Shown here piece by piece: positions 44,752 through 54,883 of a stretch of 64,000 nt of DNA. The stretch's first letter is position 1. Each line of letters opens with the position of its first letter. The stretch is from positions 17,749-81,748 of the forward strand of contig JANQJR010000017.1 in assembly GCA_028281525.1 (NCBI GenBank), read 5' to 3'. The notes beneath the pieces were generated by a model. That model was given only the letters and a program-made list of their open reading frames with translations, did not search any database and was not told the DNA's origin. The stretch comes from Magnetovibrio sp. GTDB taxonomy: Bacteria; Pseudomonadota; Alphaproteobacteria; Rhodospirillales; Magnetovibrionaceae. The position numbers were made by a program, and so were the translations under genes.

Positions 44752-46689
44752 CTAAGCCTTGCCGGTGAGCGCCGCGCTGTCGAGGCCCAAGGCATCCAAA
44801 GCGTTTGCGGCGATGTGCTTGGCGGTGAGGCCCGCTTGCTGCAGTTGGGCGGACTGGCTGTCGTGCTCGATGAATTCATCCGGTAAGTTCAACGTGCGCA
44901 CCTTCAAGCCCCCATCGAGCAGGCCTTCGCGGCTCAGGAATTGCAGCACCGCCGCACCGAAGCCGCCCTGACTGCCCTCCTCGACTGAAATCAACACCTC
45001 ATGGTCGGCAGCGAGCTTGGCGACCATGGCTTCGTCGAGCGGTTTCAAGAACCGCGCGTCCGCCACCGTGGTGCTGAGCCCCCGCGCCGCCAACAGTTCG
45101 GCCGCCTCTTGGATCGCACCCAGTCGCGTACCGATGGAGAGCAACGCCACAGCACTCCCTTCCTGCAAAATACGGCCACGGCCAATGTCCAGAACTTCGC
45201 CCGCTTCCGGCAATTCCACGCCGACGCCTTCGCCGCGCGGATAGCGCACCACCGAAGGCCCATCATCGATGGTGGCGGCGGTGGCGGTCATGTGCTTGAG
45301 TTCCGCTTCGTCCGCGGGGGCCATGACCACCAGGTTCGGCACGCAGTTCAGATACGCCAGATCGAACGCGCCGTGATGCGTCGCCCCGTCCGCGCCGACC
45401 AGGCCCGCGCGGTCCAGCGCAAATCGCACCGGCAAGTTCTGCAACGCCACGTCATGGATCAGTTGGTCGTAGGCGCGCTGCATGAAGGTGGAATAGATGG
45501 CGCAGAACGGCTTATAGCCTTCCGCCGCGAGACCCGCAGCGAAGGTCACCGCATGCTGTTCGGCGATGCCGACGTCGAAGGCGCGCTCGGGATAAGCGTC
45601 CACGAAGGCATCCAATCCGGTGCCCGTGGGCATGGCGGCGGTGATGGCGCAAATTTTTTCATCCTGCCCGCCGAGGCGCACCAGCTCTTCGGAAAAGACC
45701 TTGGTGTAGCTGGGTGCATTGGACTGCGCCTTGACCAGTTTGCCGGTCACCAGGTCGAAACGGCCCACGCCGTGGTACTTGTCGCGCGCCTCCTCGGCAG
45801 GCGTATAGCCGTGGCCCTTTTCGGTTTTGATGTGCAACAGCACCGGCCCCTGGCCTTCGTCGTCACGGATGTTTTTCAACACCGGCAGCAGATGCTCCAG
45901 ATTGTGCCCGTCCAGGGGACCGACGTAATAAATGCCCATCTCCTCGAACATGGTGCCACCGGTGACCAGCGTGCGGGCGTATTCTTCGGCGCGCCGCGCG
46001 GTGTCTTCCAACATCTTCGGCAGCTTCTTGGTCAACTGCTTGGCGAAATCGCGCGCGGACCGGTAGGTCTTCGACGTGGCAAGGCGCGACAGGTATGCGC
46101 TCATGGCGCCCACCGGCGCGGCAATGGACATGTCGTTGTCGTTCAGAATGATGATCATGCGCGAATGTTGAGAACCTGCGTGGTTCATCGCTTCGAACAC
46201 CATGCCCGCGCTCATCGCGCCGTCGCCGATCACCGCAATCACGTTGTTGGCGCCCCCTTCCAGATCGCGCGCCACCGCCATGCCGAGCCCGGCGGAGATG
46301 GAGGTCGAACTGTGCCCCGCGCCGAACGGATCGTATGCGCTTTCAGAGCGGTTGGTGAAGCCGGACAGACCACCACCTTGGCGCAACGTTTTCATGCGGT
46401 CGCGCCGCCCGGTCAAAATCTTATGCGGATAACATTGATGCCCGACATCCCAGAGAATCCGATCCTCTGGTGCATTGAACACGTGGTGCAACGCCACGGT
46501 CAGCTCCACCACGCCGAGGCTGGAACCCAAATGCCCACCGGTGAAAGAAACATTGCGGATGGTGTCCGCGCGCACTTCGTCGCTGAGCTGCTTGAGCTCA
46601 TCCAAGCTCAGCGCTTTTAAGTCCGCAGGCGTTTCCACCCGGTCCAATAACGGCGTGCCTTGCCCTTCTGTGAGATTGGTCGTCGACAA
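44752..46689 (-). CDS. dxs: 1-deoxy-D-xylulose-5-phosphate synthase
   Basis: 645 residues, the normal Dxs length. TPP-binding motif GDGAMSAG, the conserved [14 protein letters not shown], and the transketolase central and C-terminal domains are visible. It makes DXP from pyruvate and glyceraldehyde 3-phosphate, the first step of MEP isoprenoid synthesis. The start is TTG at 46689, 6 nt after GAGGAC; no in-frame ATG lies nearby. It follows ispA, which uses the pathway's products. Confidence 0.95.
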   Translation of the reverse strand: MSTTNLTEGQGTPLLDRVETPADLKALSLDELKQLSDEVRADTIRNVSFTGGHLGSSLGVVELTVALHHVFNAPEDRILWDVGHQCYPHKILTGRRDRMKTLRQGGGLSGFTNRSESAYDPFGAGHSSTSISAGLGMAVARDLEGGANNVIAVIGDGAMSAGMVFEAMNHAGSQHSRMIIILNDNDMSIAAPVGAMSAYLSRLATSKTYRSARDFAKQLTKKLPKMLEDTARRAEEYARTLVTGGTMFEEMGIYYVGPLDGHNLEHLLPVLKNIRDDEGQGPVLLHIKTEKGHGYTPAEEARDKYHGVGRFDLVTGKLVKAQSNAPSYTKVFSEELVRLGGQDEKICAITAAMPTGTGLDAFVDAYPERAFDVGIAEQHAVTFAAGLAAEGYKPFCAIYSTFMQRAYDQLIHDVALQNLPVRFALDRAGLVGADGATHHGAFDLAYLNCVPNLVVMAPADEAELKHMTATAATIDDGPSVVRYPRGEGVGVELPEAGEVLDIGRGRILQEGSAVALLSIGTRLGAIQEAAELLAARGLSTTVADARFLKPLDEAMVAKLAADHEVLISVEEGSQGGFGAAVLQFLSREGLLDGGLKVRTLNLPDEFIEHDSQSAQLQQAGLTAKHIAANALDALGLDSAALTGKA

Positions 46690-46744
46690 TGCAAAGTCCT
46701 CGGCCAGACGCAGTCGCCCGGTTCATTCCACGATGTGCAGCTTC

Positions 46745-47662
46745 TTAGGATACGCGATTTACCACGAAATGCGCCATATCCCGTAACGGATCGGCTTTTT
46801 CTTCGAAAACGTTAAGTTGATCAATGGCTTGATCGCGCAAACGCGCGGCCTGGTCGCGGGCTTGGTCGATCCCCATCAAGGACACGAAGGTCGCTTTACC
46901 CTGCCCGGCGTCCTTGTTGGTGCGCTTGCCGAGCTCTTCCTCATTGCCGGTGGCGTCCAGCAGATCATCGACGATTTGAAAGGCGAGCCCCAAATCGTGA
47001 GCGAAACCGTGCAACTTGTGCATGGCGCTGTCCGAAGCCTTGCCCAGGATACCTCCGGACATGCAAGCGTAATTGATCAGCCCGCCCGTCTTCATGCGTT
47101 GCAGGCGTGCGACCTCGCTCATATCCAGGTCGTGCTGGTGGGCGACGAGGTCCAGCATCTGCCCGCCGACCATGCCGAACGCCCCGGCGGATTTGGCCAA
47201 TTCCTTGACCAGGGCGACCCGCACCATGGCGTCTTGGTGGGTGCCTTCTTCGCTCAACACCTCGAACGCGCGGGTCAGCAACGCATCGCCGGCCAAGATC
47301 GCAGTGGCCTCGTCGAACTGGACATGGCACGTCGGCTTGCCGCGGCGCAAATCGTCATCGTCCATGGCCGGCAGGTCGTCGTGCACCAACGAATAACAGT
47401 GCACCATTTCCACCGCTGCCGCGACCCGCAGCGCGCACTTGGGATCGACATTGAATAGCGCCGCCGTATGCAAGGTGAGGTACGGACGCACCCGTTTGCC
47501 ACCCAGCAGCGCGGCGTAACGCACCGCGTCCATCAACTGGCCTTCGGGCCCTTCGTCGATGGGCAACAGCGTCTCCATGGCGCGGGTGGTGAACTCCGCA
47601 TCCTGTTCCAGGCGTTTGCGGAACACACCGGCGTCATACGAATAAGCGGGGGAATGTGCCAC
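46745..47662 (-). CDS. ispA: Farnesyl/geranyl diphosphate synthase IspA
   Basis: 305 residues with both Asp-rich motifs of trans-prenyltransferases, HDDLPAMDDDDLRRG and DDLLDATG, plus GGKRVRPYL. It condenses IPP with DMAPP and GPP. It lies between xseB (1-nt gap) and dxs, the common alphaproteobacterial order xseB-ispA-dxs-tlyA. Confidence 0.94.
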   Translation of the reverse strand: MAHSPAYSYDAGVFRKRLEQDAEFTTRAMETLLPIDEGPEGQLMDAVRYAALLGGKRVRPYLTLHTAALFNVDPKCALRVAAAVEMVHCYSLVHDDLPAMDDDDLRRGKPTCHVQFDEATAILAGDALLTRAFEVLSEEGTHQDAMVRVALVKELAKSAGAFGMVGGQMLDLVAHQHDLDMSEVARLQRMKTGGLINYACMSGGILGKASDSAMHKLHGFAHDLGLAFQIVDDLLDATGNEEELGKRTNKDAGQGKATFVSLMGIDQARDQAARLRDQAIDQLNVFEEKADPLRDMAHFVVNRVS

Positions 47663-47663
47663 G

Positions 47664-47918
47664 TCAGTCGAACTCCGCCGGCTCCACCCCGTTTGCGCCG
47701 GGGAGGATTTTTTCGATCCGCGCTTCCGCTTCCTTGAGTTTGGTCTCGCAGTGGCGTTTCAGCAGCGTTCCACGTTCAAACGCCTTGATGGCGCCTTCCA
47801 ACTCACCGCGCCCATCTTCCAGGTCGCGCACGATGTCTTCAAGCTCCGCCAAAGCCTGTTCGAAGCTGAGTTTCTTTATATCCTTGGGAATAGGTGTGGT
47901 TTCTGACTTATCTGACAT
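47664..47918 (-). CDS. xseB: Exodeoxyribonuclease VII small subunit
   Basis: 84 residues with the XseB core [20 protein letters not shown] and [16 protein letters not shown], mostly helical. Several copies wrap the large subunit XseA and regulate it; xseA is not in the window. Its position before ispA is conserved in many proteobacteria. Confidence 0.93.
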   Translation of the reverse strand: MSDKSETTPIPKDIKKLSFEQALAELEDIVRDLEDGRGELEGAIKAFERGTLLKRHCETKLKEAEARIEKILPGANGVEPAEFD

Positions 47919-47989
47919 GTACCCGCCTCGTGATTTAGCCGGACTCTAGGACCGATGCGGGCCGCCCGCAAGCCCCTAAAGAGCCTGAT

Positions 47990-48916
47990 TTACGCCGCCA
48001 TCAGCGCCTTGACGTGAACAGCGGCGGACCACGCCAGGGCATTTAAGTCGTAGCCCCCCTCCAGGGTCGAAACCAGCCGCCCTTTGGCAGAATGCTCGGC
48101 AATCGCCAACAATTCATCCGTGACCCAGGCGAAATCGGCCTCTGTCAGGTTCAATCCCGCCAACGGATCGGCGCCATGGGCATCAAAGCCGGCCGAAACC
48201 AACAGCAAATCGGGGGCGAAATCCTTCAACGCCGGGCGCAAAAAGCCAAACGCATCACGGAAGTCCTCACCACTGCTGCCCGGCGGCAACGGCGCGTTGG
48301 CGATGTTGCCGAATTTGCCCCGTTCGCGCTCCGATCCCGTGCCCGGATAACATGGCGACTGGTGGGTCGAGGCGTAAAACAAATTCTCATGATCCCAAAA
48401 GGCCTGTTGGGTGCCATTGCCGTGGTGCACGTCAAAATCCATCACCGCAACACGCTCAATCCTATTGATTTCCAAGGCATGGAACGCAGCGATGGCGACG
48501 TTGTTGAACAGGCAAAAGCCCATGGCGCGGTCGCGTTCCGCATGGTGGCCGGGCGGGCGCAACGCGCAAAAGGCGTTTTTCGCCTCACCTGCGATCACCG
48601 CATCCACCGCCGCGCACACACCGCCAACAGCATACAGCGCCGCTTCGCCCGAGCCCGGCGAAACGACCGTGTCCGCATCCAATCTCTCATATCCGTCCGT
48701 GGGCACCGCGTCGAACACGGACCTCACATAGTCGTCATCATGCACCCGCTTGATGTCCCAGATGGAACCCCTGGGTGCTTCGCGGCGGACCAGACCGTCG
48801 AAATCCGGCACGGACAAAGCTTCCGTGACCGCGCGGATTCGTTCGATCCGCTCCGGATGGCCGGGACCGGTGTCGTGATCCAGGGAACTGGGATGCGCGT
48901 AGAAAAGGGTACTCAC
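47990..48916 (-). CDS. HDAC-like zinc deacetylase, copy 1
   Basis: 308 residues of the histone-deacetylase/acetylpolyamine amidohydrolase superfamily. Active-site motifs: RPPGHHAE (general base histidines), DFDVHHGNGTQ (zinc ligands Asp and His), SAGFDAH (third ligand) and LEGGYDL. Bacterial members remove acyl groups from protein lysines or polyamines. It sits upstream of xseB on the same strand with a 71-nt gap, so co-transcription is possible. A paralogue lies at 60075-61004. Confidence 0.88.
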   Translation of the reverse strand: MSTLFYAHPSSLDHDTGPGHPERIERIRAVTEALSVPDFDGLVRREAPRGSIWDIKRVHDDDYVRSVFDAVPTDGYERLDADTVVSPGSGEAALYAVGGVCAAVDAVIAGEAKNAFCALRPPGHHAERDRAMGFCLFNNVAIAAFHALEINRIERVAVMDFDVHHGNGTQQAFWDHENLFYASTHQSPCYPGTGSERERGKFGNIANAPLPPGSSGEDFRDAFGFLRPALKDFAPDLLLVSAGFDAHGADPLAGLNLTEADFAWVTDELLAIAEHSAKGRLVSTLEGGYDLNALAWSAAVHVKALMAA

Positions 48917-49050
48917 GGGGTGTCCTCCGCCACATATATAGTCTTATCAAACGAATATGGATACATATGGTTACAATAGAAAACTTGACCGCGATTTCCA
49001 CAACGACCTACAAATTCAATCAGGTTTTAAGGGCGATTGGAGCATTCCCC

Positions 49051-50151
49051 ATGGCTGTGGGAAAAACCGCGCGAATGGTCGTGTTGGGCGTTCTGGGCTT
49101 CGGCTTGGCGAGCGCCTGGATCGCGTCTGCCCAGGCCCAGGATGAAGAGGCAGGCGACCAAGCGGCGACCGTCGGCGTGGACAACGTGATCCGCGAACAT
49201 GCCCGTCAAAACGTGCCGGTGGTGGGCCGCCTGGTGGCGCGACGCAGCGGCGTCGTGTCTGTCCTGTCCCAAGGCGTGGTGGCGGACATGCGGGTACGCG
49301 TCGGCGACCGGGTGCAAGCGGGCGACATGATGGCGAAGCTGTCCACCAATCGGCTCGGCTGGGCCCGCGAGTTGCGCGCCGCGGAACTCGAAACCGCCAA
49401 GGCGGAACTCAGCCTGCGCGAGCGTGAATTGCAACGTCTCGCCAACCTCAAACAGTCCGCGGCCTTCAGCGCCGCCAGGTATGAAGACGCCGTACAGGAA
49501 CTGGCGAAGGCGGAAAGCGACGCTGCGCGCGCAAGCGCAAACCTGAACTTGTCCGAAATCGATCTCGCCAACGCCGAAATTATCGCTCCCTACCCCGGCG
49601 TGGTGGCCGAAGTGCACACCGAAATCGGCACCTACCTCAACACCGGCCAACCGGTCGTCACCTTGGTCGACGACAGCCAGATGGAGATCGAGGCCGAAGT
49701 GCCGGCCAATCACACGCAAGGCCTCGCGCCCGGAACGGCGGTGACCTTCACCATACGCGACGGCGGAACGCGAACTGCCCAGGTGCGCGCAGTGGTGCCC
49801 AGTGAAAATCCGCTGACCCGCACGCGCAAAGTGCGCTTCACCCCGAAAAACGGCGCGGCGCTCACCAACGCCGCCGCCAACCAGTCGGTGACGTTGTCAA
49901 TCCCCGCCGGACCCGCACGGGACGTGGTGACGGTGCATAAAGATGCGGTGCTGAACAAAAGCGGCCAACGCATGGTGTTCGTGGTCGAGGACGGCAAGGC
50001 CGACATGCGCACGGTCGATTTGGGCGAAGCCGTGGGCACGCGCTTTGTCGTCATGTCGGGTTTAAGTATCGGCGACACCGTAGTGGTGCGTGGCAACGAA
50101 CGCTTGATCCCAGGCCAAACAGTTGAAACCAAACCGAACGGTCAATACTGA
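49051..50151 (+). CDS. RND efflux periplasmic adaptor, second system
   Basis: 366 residues. A signal peptide (1-29, ending ASAQAQ) is followed by a barrel and lipoyl half (RRSGVVSVLSQG), a helical hairpin (about 100-165), the second lipoyl half (ADIIAPYPGVVAEV-like) and membrane-proximal beta domains. The ATG at 49051 (GGAG 8 nt upstream) is preferred over one at 48967, which would put 28 residues before the signal. Its stop overlaps the permease start by one base (TGATG). Confidence 0.87.
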   Translation: MAVGKTARMVVLGVLGFGLASAWIASAQAQDEEAGDQAATVGVDNVIREHARQNVPVVGRLVARRSGVVSVLSQGVVADMRVRVGDRVQAGDMMAKLSTNRLGWARELRAAELETAKAELSLRERELQRLANLKQSAAFSAARYEDAVQELAKAESDAARASANLNLSEIDLANAEIIAPYPGVVAEVHTEIGTYLNTGQPVVTLVDDSQMEIEAEVPANHTQGLAPGTAVTFTIRDGGTRTAQVRAVVPSENPLTRTRKVRFTPKNGAALTNAAANQSVTLSIPAGPARDVVTVHKDAVLNKSGQRMVFVVEDGKADMRTVDLGEAVGTRFVVMSGLSIGDTVVVRGNERLIPGQTVETKPNGQY

Positions 50152-53100
50152 TGAACCTGATCAAAACCGCCATCGACCGGCCCATCGCCGTTGTTTCGGC
50201 GGTGTTGATGGTGGTCATGTTCGGCTTGCTGGCGCTGCAGTTGATCCCCATTCAGTTGACTCCGGATATCAACAAGCCGGTGCTCAGCATCCACACCAGT
50301 TGGGCGGGCGCCGCGCCTGCCGAGATCGAACGCGAAATTGTCAACCGCCAAGAAGAGGTCCTGCGCGGCTTGGAAGGTTTATCCGAAATGCGCAGCCGTT
50401 CGCGCCAGGGCCGCGCCTCGGTGACCTTGGAATTCAATATCGGCCAGGACATGGACAAGGCGCTTTTGCTGGTCGCCAACCGCTTAGATCGCATCGACGG
50501 ATACCCGGCCGAAGTGGACAAACCGACCTTGTCCACACGCGGCAGCGAAGACAACCCCATCGCTTGGTTTACACTCCAACGCCTACCCGACAATACCCGC
50601 GATATATACACCTACGGCGATTACGTCGAGGACGTGATCCAAGACCGCCTGGAACGCGTGCCCGGCGTGGCGGGCATGAACATCTATGGCGGCACCATGC
50701 GCGAAATGCGCGTCACCGTGGAGCCGTCGCGTTTGGCGCATTTCGGCCTCACCGTTCCGGAAGTGGTGAGTGCACTGCGTGCTGCGAACTCATCCGCGAC
50801 GGCTGGCAAGGTGGATGAAGGCAAGCGGCGTTACGTGGTGCGCACCGAAGGAGAACTCACCACAATCGAACTGGTCGAAGCGGTGGTGGTACGCTCTATC
50901 CAGGACCCGGCGACAGGCAGTGTATCGCGCGTCACCATCGCCGACTTAGGAACGGTCGATTTCGCCTACAGCGATCCGACCGCGTCGATCCGGCGCAATG
51001 GCATCCCGTCCATGGCGATGAACGTGGAGCGGGAAACCGGCGCCAACGTGATTGAGATCATGGACGGCATACGCGCGGCGGTCAAAGAGCTGAACGAAGG
51101 TCCGCTGAAACGCGACAACTTGATTTTGGAGCAGGTCTACGACGAAACCATCTACATCAATTCCGCCATCGATCTGGTGCAACAAAACATCTGGGTCGGC
51201 GGCACGCTGGCGGCCGTGGTGCTGCTGCTGTTCCTGCGCTCCGGCCCCGCCACGCTGATCATTTCCATCGCCATTCCGGTGTCCGTGGTCGGCGCGTTCG
51301 TCGCCATGGCGGCCATGGGGCGGTCCATCAACGTGATTTCGCTGGCCGGTATCGCGTTTGCCGTGGGCATGGTGGTGGACGCCGCCATCGTGGTGCTGGA
51401 AAACATCTTCCGCCTGCGTCAGCAGGGGCTCAGTGCGCGTGACGCGGCCTACAAGGGCGCATCCCAGGTGTGGGGCGCGGTGCTGGTTTCGGCGCTGACC
51501 ACGGTGATGGTGTTCGCGCCGATCCTCATCATGCAGTTGGAAGCGGGGCAACTGTTCCGTGATATCGCAGTGGCGATTTCGGTGGCGGTGGTGCTCTCGC
51601 TTCTCGTTGCCGTGACCGTGATCCCAGCGCTGAGCAACCGGCTTTTGACCTCGGTTCCCGAACACGCCCAGATCGGTCTGCTCCACCACGTCGATCTCTT
51701 GGCCGCCAAGTTCACCGGCCTGATTTTGGCCTTCACCCACGCCATCGCGCACGACCGACGTAAAGCCCTGGCCGTGGTCTTGACGCTGTTGGTCGCGGGC
51801 GGCAGCGTAACCTGGTGGATGGCGCCGGAAAAAGAATACCTGCCCACCGGCAACCGCAACTTGGTGTTCGGCTTCATCCTGCCGCCGCCGGGCTACAACC
51901 TCGCGACCACCACCGAAACCGCACGCGAGGTCGAAGAAGCCACGCGTCATTTGTGGGTATCGGAAACCGGACCGGAGTCCCAACCCGGCGAACCGCCGAA
52001 AATCGACAATTTCTTTTTTGTCGCACTGCACGATTCCACCATTGTCGGTTCGCGCGCCGTCGAACCCAACCGCGTCACCGAACTGATCCCGGTGCTGCAA
52101 GAGCCGGTGTTCAAGGAACCGGGGACCTTCGGCTTCATCCGCCAGCCGTCCCTGTTCGGGCGTGGCGTCGGCGGTGGGCGCAATATCGAGTTGAATATCT
52201 CCGGCCCCGATCTGGAAGAAATCCTGGGCGTGGCCTTGGAAGCCACCGGCATGATCAACGAAATCCTGCCGCCTTCGGAAGGCCATCAACTGCGGCCCCG
52301 CCCGGGCTTGGAACTGGGCGCGCCGGAAGTGCGCATCGTGCCCGACCCATTGCGTTTGGCCGACAACGGCGTGACCGCGCGCGACTTCAGCCAAACGGTG
52401 GATGCGTTCAACGACGGTCTGCGCGTCGCGGAAATCACCGTGGACGGCAAACGCATCGACCTGACCTTGTCCGGCCCCGATGCCAAGGTGACCCAAACCC
52501 AGGGCATCAATCACCTGCCGGTGGTGACCCAATCCGGCACCATCGTACCGGTCAGTTCCCTAGGCGATGTGATCGTCACCTCCGGACCAACGGAAATCCG
52601 TCATATCGAACGTGAGCGCACCGTGACCCTGCAGATCAGCCCTTCGAAGCAACTGCCCTTGGAGACCGCGATCCGCATAGTCGACGAACAAGTCGCCACG
52701 CCCTTGCGCGAAGGCGACCTTCCCGACAGCGTACGCATCCGTCTGGCGGGTACGGCGGACAAACTGTCCGAGACTTGGGCGCACATGACCTTCGATCTGC
52801 TGCTCGCCATCGCCATCGTCTATTTGGTGATGGCGGTGCTGTTCGAAAGTTTTCTCTATCCCTTCATCATCATCCTGTCCGTGCCGCTGGCGACGGCAGG
52901 CGGCATGATCGGGCTGGCGGTAGTGAACCTGTTCACCATGCAATCCCTGGACATGCTGACCATGCTTGGGTTCATCATTTTGGTGGGCATTGTGGTCAAC
53001 AACGCCATCTTATTGGTGCACCAGACGCTCTACCACCGACGTCACGACGATATGAGTCTGGAAGATTCCATCGTCGCGGCAACGAAGAACCGTGTCCGCC

Positions 53101-53339
53101 CGATCTTCATGTCGACGCTGACATCCGTGTTCGGCATGCTGCCCTTGGTGGTGTTTCCAGGCGCCGGTTCGGAACTGTACCGCGGCCTCGGCTCCGTGGT
53201 GGTGGGAGGCCTGGCCCTCTCGGCGATTCTCACCCTGTTTATCATTCCGCCGTTGCTGACCTTGTTCGGCAAGGTCATGGAACGGGGGTTTGCGCCGTCC
53301 CTAAAGCTCAAAAAAATCCGTAACAAGCCCGCCACTTAA
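50151..53339 (+). CDS. RND-family efflux permease, second system
   Basis: 1062 residues with AcrB-type layout: helix 1 (about 10-30), first periplasmic loop with two porter modules, helix block (about 340-550; AGIAFAVGMVVDAAIVVLENI), second loop and terminal helix block (IILVGIVVNNAILLVHQTL). It is translationally coupled to its adaptor. The SqrR/BigR-like regulator gene follows 250 nt downstream on the same strand and may control it. No outer-membrane factor gene is present. Confidence 0.88.
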   Translation: MNLIKTAIDRPIAVVSAVLMVVMFGLLALQLIPIQLTPDINKPVLSIHTSWAGAAPAEIEREIVNRQEEVLRGLEGLSEMRSRSRQGRASVTLEFNIGQDMDKALLLVANRLDRIDGYPAEVDKPTLSTRGSEDNPIAWFTLQRLPDNTRDIYTYGDYVEDVIQDRLERVPGVAGMNIYGGTMREMRVTVEPSRLAHFGLTVPEVVSALRAANSSATAGKVDEGKRRYVVRTEGELTTIELVEAVVVRSIQDPATGSVSRVTIADLGTVDFAYSDPTASIRRNGIPSMAMNVERETGANVIEIMDGIRAAVKELNEGPLKRDNLILEQVYDETIYINSAIDLVQQNIWVGGTLAAVVLLLFLRSGPATLIISIAIPVSVVGAFVAMAAMGRSINVISLAGIAFAVGMVVDAAIVVLENIFRLRQQGLSARDAAYKGASQVWGAVLVSALTTVMVFAPILIMQLEAGQLFRDIAVAISVAVVLSLLVAVTVIPALSNRLLTSVPEHAQIGLLHHVDLLAAKFTGLILAFTHAIAHDRRKALAVVLTLLVAGGSVTWWMAPEKEYLPTGNRNLVFGFILPPPGYNLATTTETAREVEEATRHLWVSETGPESQPGEPPKIDNFFFVALHDSTIVGSRAVEPNRVTELIPVLQEPVFKEPGTFGFIRQPSLFGRGVGGGRNIELNISGPDLEEILGVALEATGMINEILPPSEGHQLRPRPGLELGAPEVRIVPDPLRLADNGVTARDFSQTVDAFNDGLRVAEITVDGKRIDLTLSGPDAKVTQTQGINHLPVVTQSGTIVPVSSLGDVIVTSGPTEIRHIERERTVTLQISPSKQLPLETAIRIVDEQVATPLREGDLPDSVRIRLAGTADKLSETWAHMTFDLLLAIAIVYLVMAVLFESFLYPFIIILSVPLATAGGMIGLAVVNLFTMQSLDMLTMLGFIILVGIVVNNAILLVHQTLYHRRHDDMSLEDSIVAATKNRVRPIFMSTLTSVFGMLPLVVFPGAGSELYRGLGSVVVGGLALSAILTLFIIPPLLTLFGKVMERGFAPSLKLKKIRNKPAT

Positions 53340-53589
53340 GAACGGCTCTACCTAAAGCCCCTTCAATATGAACGTTTTTTGCTGGTCCCCGGCGGTCCCA
53401 AACGTTAGTATATGAGTTTATTAGGATAAAGACATAAACCCTTGCGGGAATCGTCGGTCAAAGAGTGGAGTCGTGTGTCAGACGCGGGCAATCCATGACT
53501 GCGGTAGGGGGCAAAACACGGGGGGACAACCAGCACCGATCGACCCGTCGGTGCGGCCGTTTGTGAACGGTTTAAATCCGGGGGAGAAC

Positions 53590-53949
53590 ATGAACGTTGT
53601 TACCGAACGACTGAAAACCATCCAAGCCAACGCGTTGCGCGCCAGCACCTTGTTGAAGGCTATGAGCAATCAGCACCGCCTGATGATCCTGTGCCAATTG
53701 GTGCCCGGCGAAAAATGCGTCAGCGACTTGGAAGAGATTATTGGATTGAGCCAGTCGGCCCTCTCCCAGCACTTGGCGCGTCTGCGCCGGGATTCCCTGG
53801 TGCAGACCCGGCGTGAAGCGCAAACCATCTATTATTCGCTCAATGGTGAAGAAGCCAGCGCGGTGATCGAAACGCTTTACAGCCTGTATTGCGAATCAGA
53901 CGCGTCGCTTTCGGCAACCGAGGGCGAGCCCAAGGTTTCCACCATCTGA
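53590..53949 (+). CDS. ArsR-family repressor of the SqrR/BigR persulfide-sensor type
   Basis: 119 residues. The winged helix-turn-helix spans about 22-90 (SQSALSQHLARLRRDSL is the recognition helix). Cysteines are at 35 (ILCQL), 43 and 101 (LYSLYC). C35 and C101 lie 66 residues apart, the same spacing as the sensing pair of SqrR (C41/C107) and BigR (C42/C108), which form a polysulfide bridge and release DNA. Metal-binding motifs of ArsR/SmtB are absent. GGGGGAG precedes the ATG. It likely represses sulfide or persulfide response genes. Confidence 0.82.
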   Translation: MNVVTERLKTIQANALRASTLLKAMSNQHRLMILCQLVPGEKCVSDLEEIIGLSQSALSQHLARLRRDSLVQTRREAQTIYYSLNGEEASAVIETLYSLYCESDASLSATEGEPKVSTI

Positions 53950-53986
53950 ACCTTTTTATGCGCCACGCTAGTGGCGTCCAAATCAC

Positions 53987-54019
53987 ACGGGCGGAGAATT
54001 CCCTTCTCCACCCGTTTTT
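53987..54019 (+). terminator. Terminator after the SqrR/BigR-like gene
   Basis: ACGGGCGGAGAA (53987-53998) pairs with TTCTCCACCCGT (54004-54015), a 12-bp stem with one mismatch, and runs into five T (54015-54019). Confidence 0.8.
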
Positions 54020-54034
54020 AGGTTCATTGTGCTT

Positions 54035-54088
54035 TAGGCCATAAAACCCATAAATAGCATGGCCATGGTATTATGGGTTTACGGCCTA
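54035..54088. repeat. Long imperfect palindrome at the end of the helical-protein gene
   Basis: TAGGCCATAAAACCCATAA at 54035-54053 is mirrored by TTATGGGTTTACGGCCTA at 54071-54088, and the centre contains CCATGG. The two arms of about 27 nt differ by a few bases and two 1-nt gaps. It touches the stop codon of the gene at 54086. No T-run follows on the minus strand, so it may be an extragenic palindrome or a cruciform-forming site rather than a plain terminator. Confidence 0.6.
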
Positions 54089-54883
54089 GTGGATGCCCTT
54101 GGCTGGGGTGCGGCTGTGGCGTTTTGCAGCCAGCTTTTCGGTCTGGCGCTTTTGCTTTTCGTGGGACACGATCCAGCGCAGTTCTTCCTTCAACACGTCG
54201 ATGTGGCGGCTCTCGGGCGCTTGGGCGACGGCCTGAATGATGCCCTGGCGCGTCGGCGTGGGGAAACTATTGAAGTGTTCCAGCATCAAGAATTTGATGC
54301 CGGGACGCACGTTTTCGGACAAAAGCAGGCTGGTCACCAACTTTTGGCGCACATCGCTTTGCAGATTGCCCGCTTCGGTCAATTCGATGAACTGCGTAAC
54401 GAAGTCGCTGGGCACCATGTCACCGTCCAACAACGCGCGCAAAATCGCCTTCAGAGCGGCGGCGTACTGACGGCGCGTCTCGACGATGAACTGGGACGTA
54501 CGGGTGCGCACGAAGGCGATGGCCTTGGGCGAAAAGTCGTTTTCGCAGATCAATTCGATGGAGCGTTTCACCAAGGGGTGGCGGGTTTTTTCCCCGACCA
54601 ATCCGCACACGCCCGCGACCAGCTTCTGGTGTTCCGCCTGGGGCGACAGGCGGGTGGCGGCGGCAAGCGCCATGGGTGATTCCGGATCGCGCGTCGCCAT
54701 CAGAGCCAACGGCAGCGGATCGTCGAATTGGGTCAAATCCAAATCGATGTTGATCAGGTGTTCCGGCAACAGAATACGGGCCGGATCCCCCGGCACGCAG
54801 ATCGGCTCCCCGGACCGGTAGCTTTCCTTGACTTGCATCGCGGCGTCGATGCCATCTTGCGTGATGCCGTACTTGTCGCTCAT
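54086..54883 (-). CDS. Hypothetical helical protein
   Basis: 265 residues, almost entirely predicted helix, without membrane segments or a signal peptide. The middle (about 60-230) has spaced Leu/Ala-rich helices reminiscent of HEAT- or DUF2336-like solenoids, but no motif decides this. The tail is basic (EKQKRQTEKLAAKRH). It overlaps the upstream HTH gene by 4 nt (ATGA), so the two are translated together. Function unknown. Confidence 0.6.
   Translation of the reverse strand: MSDKYGITQDGIDAAMQVKESYRSGEPICVPGDPARILLPEHLINIDLDLTQFDDPLPLALMATRDPESPMALAAATRLSPQAEHQKLVAGVCGLVGEKTRHPLVKRSIELICENDFSPKAIAFVRTRTSQFIVETRRQYAAALKAILRALLDGDMVPSDFVTQFIELTEAGNLQSDVRQKLVTSLLLSENVRPGIKFLMLEHFNSFPTPTRQGIIQAVAQAPESRHIDVLKEELRWIVSHEKQKRQTEKLAAKRHSRTPAKGIH

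Noticed and set aside
45001..46620. A 539-codon plus-strand frame across dxs
   Set aside because: dxs on the other strand has full-length, well-known motifs; this frame shows none.
50946..52532. A 528-codon minus-strand frame within the second RND permease
   Set aside because: His/Gln/Arg-rich shadow translation without domains.
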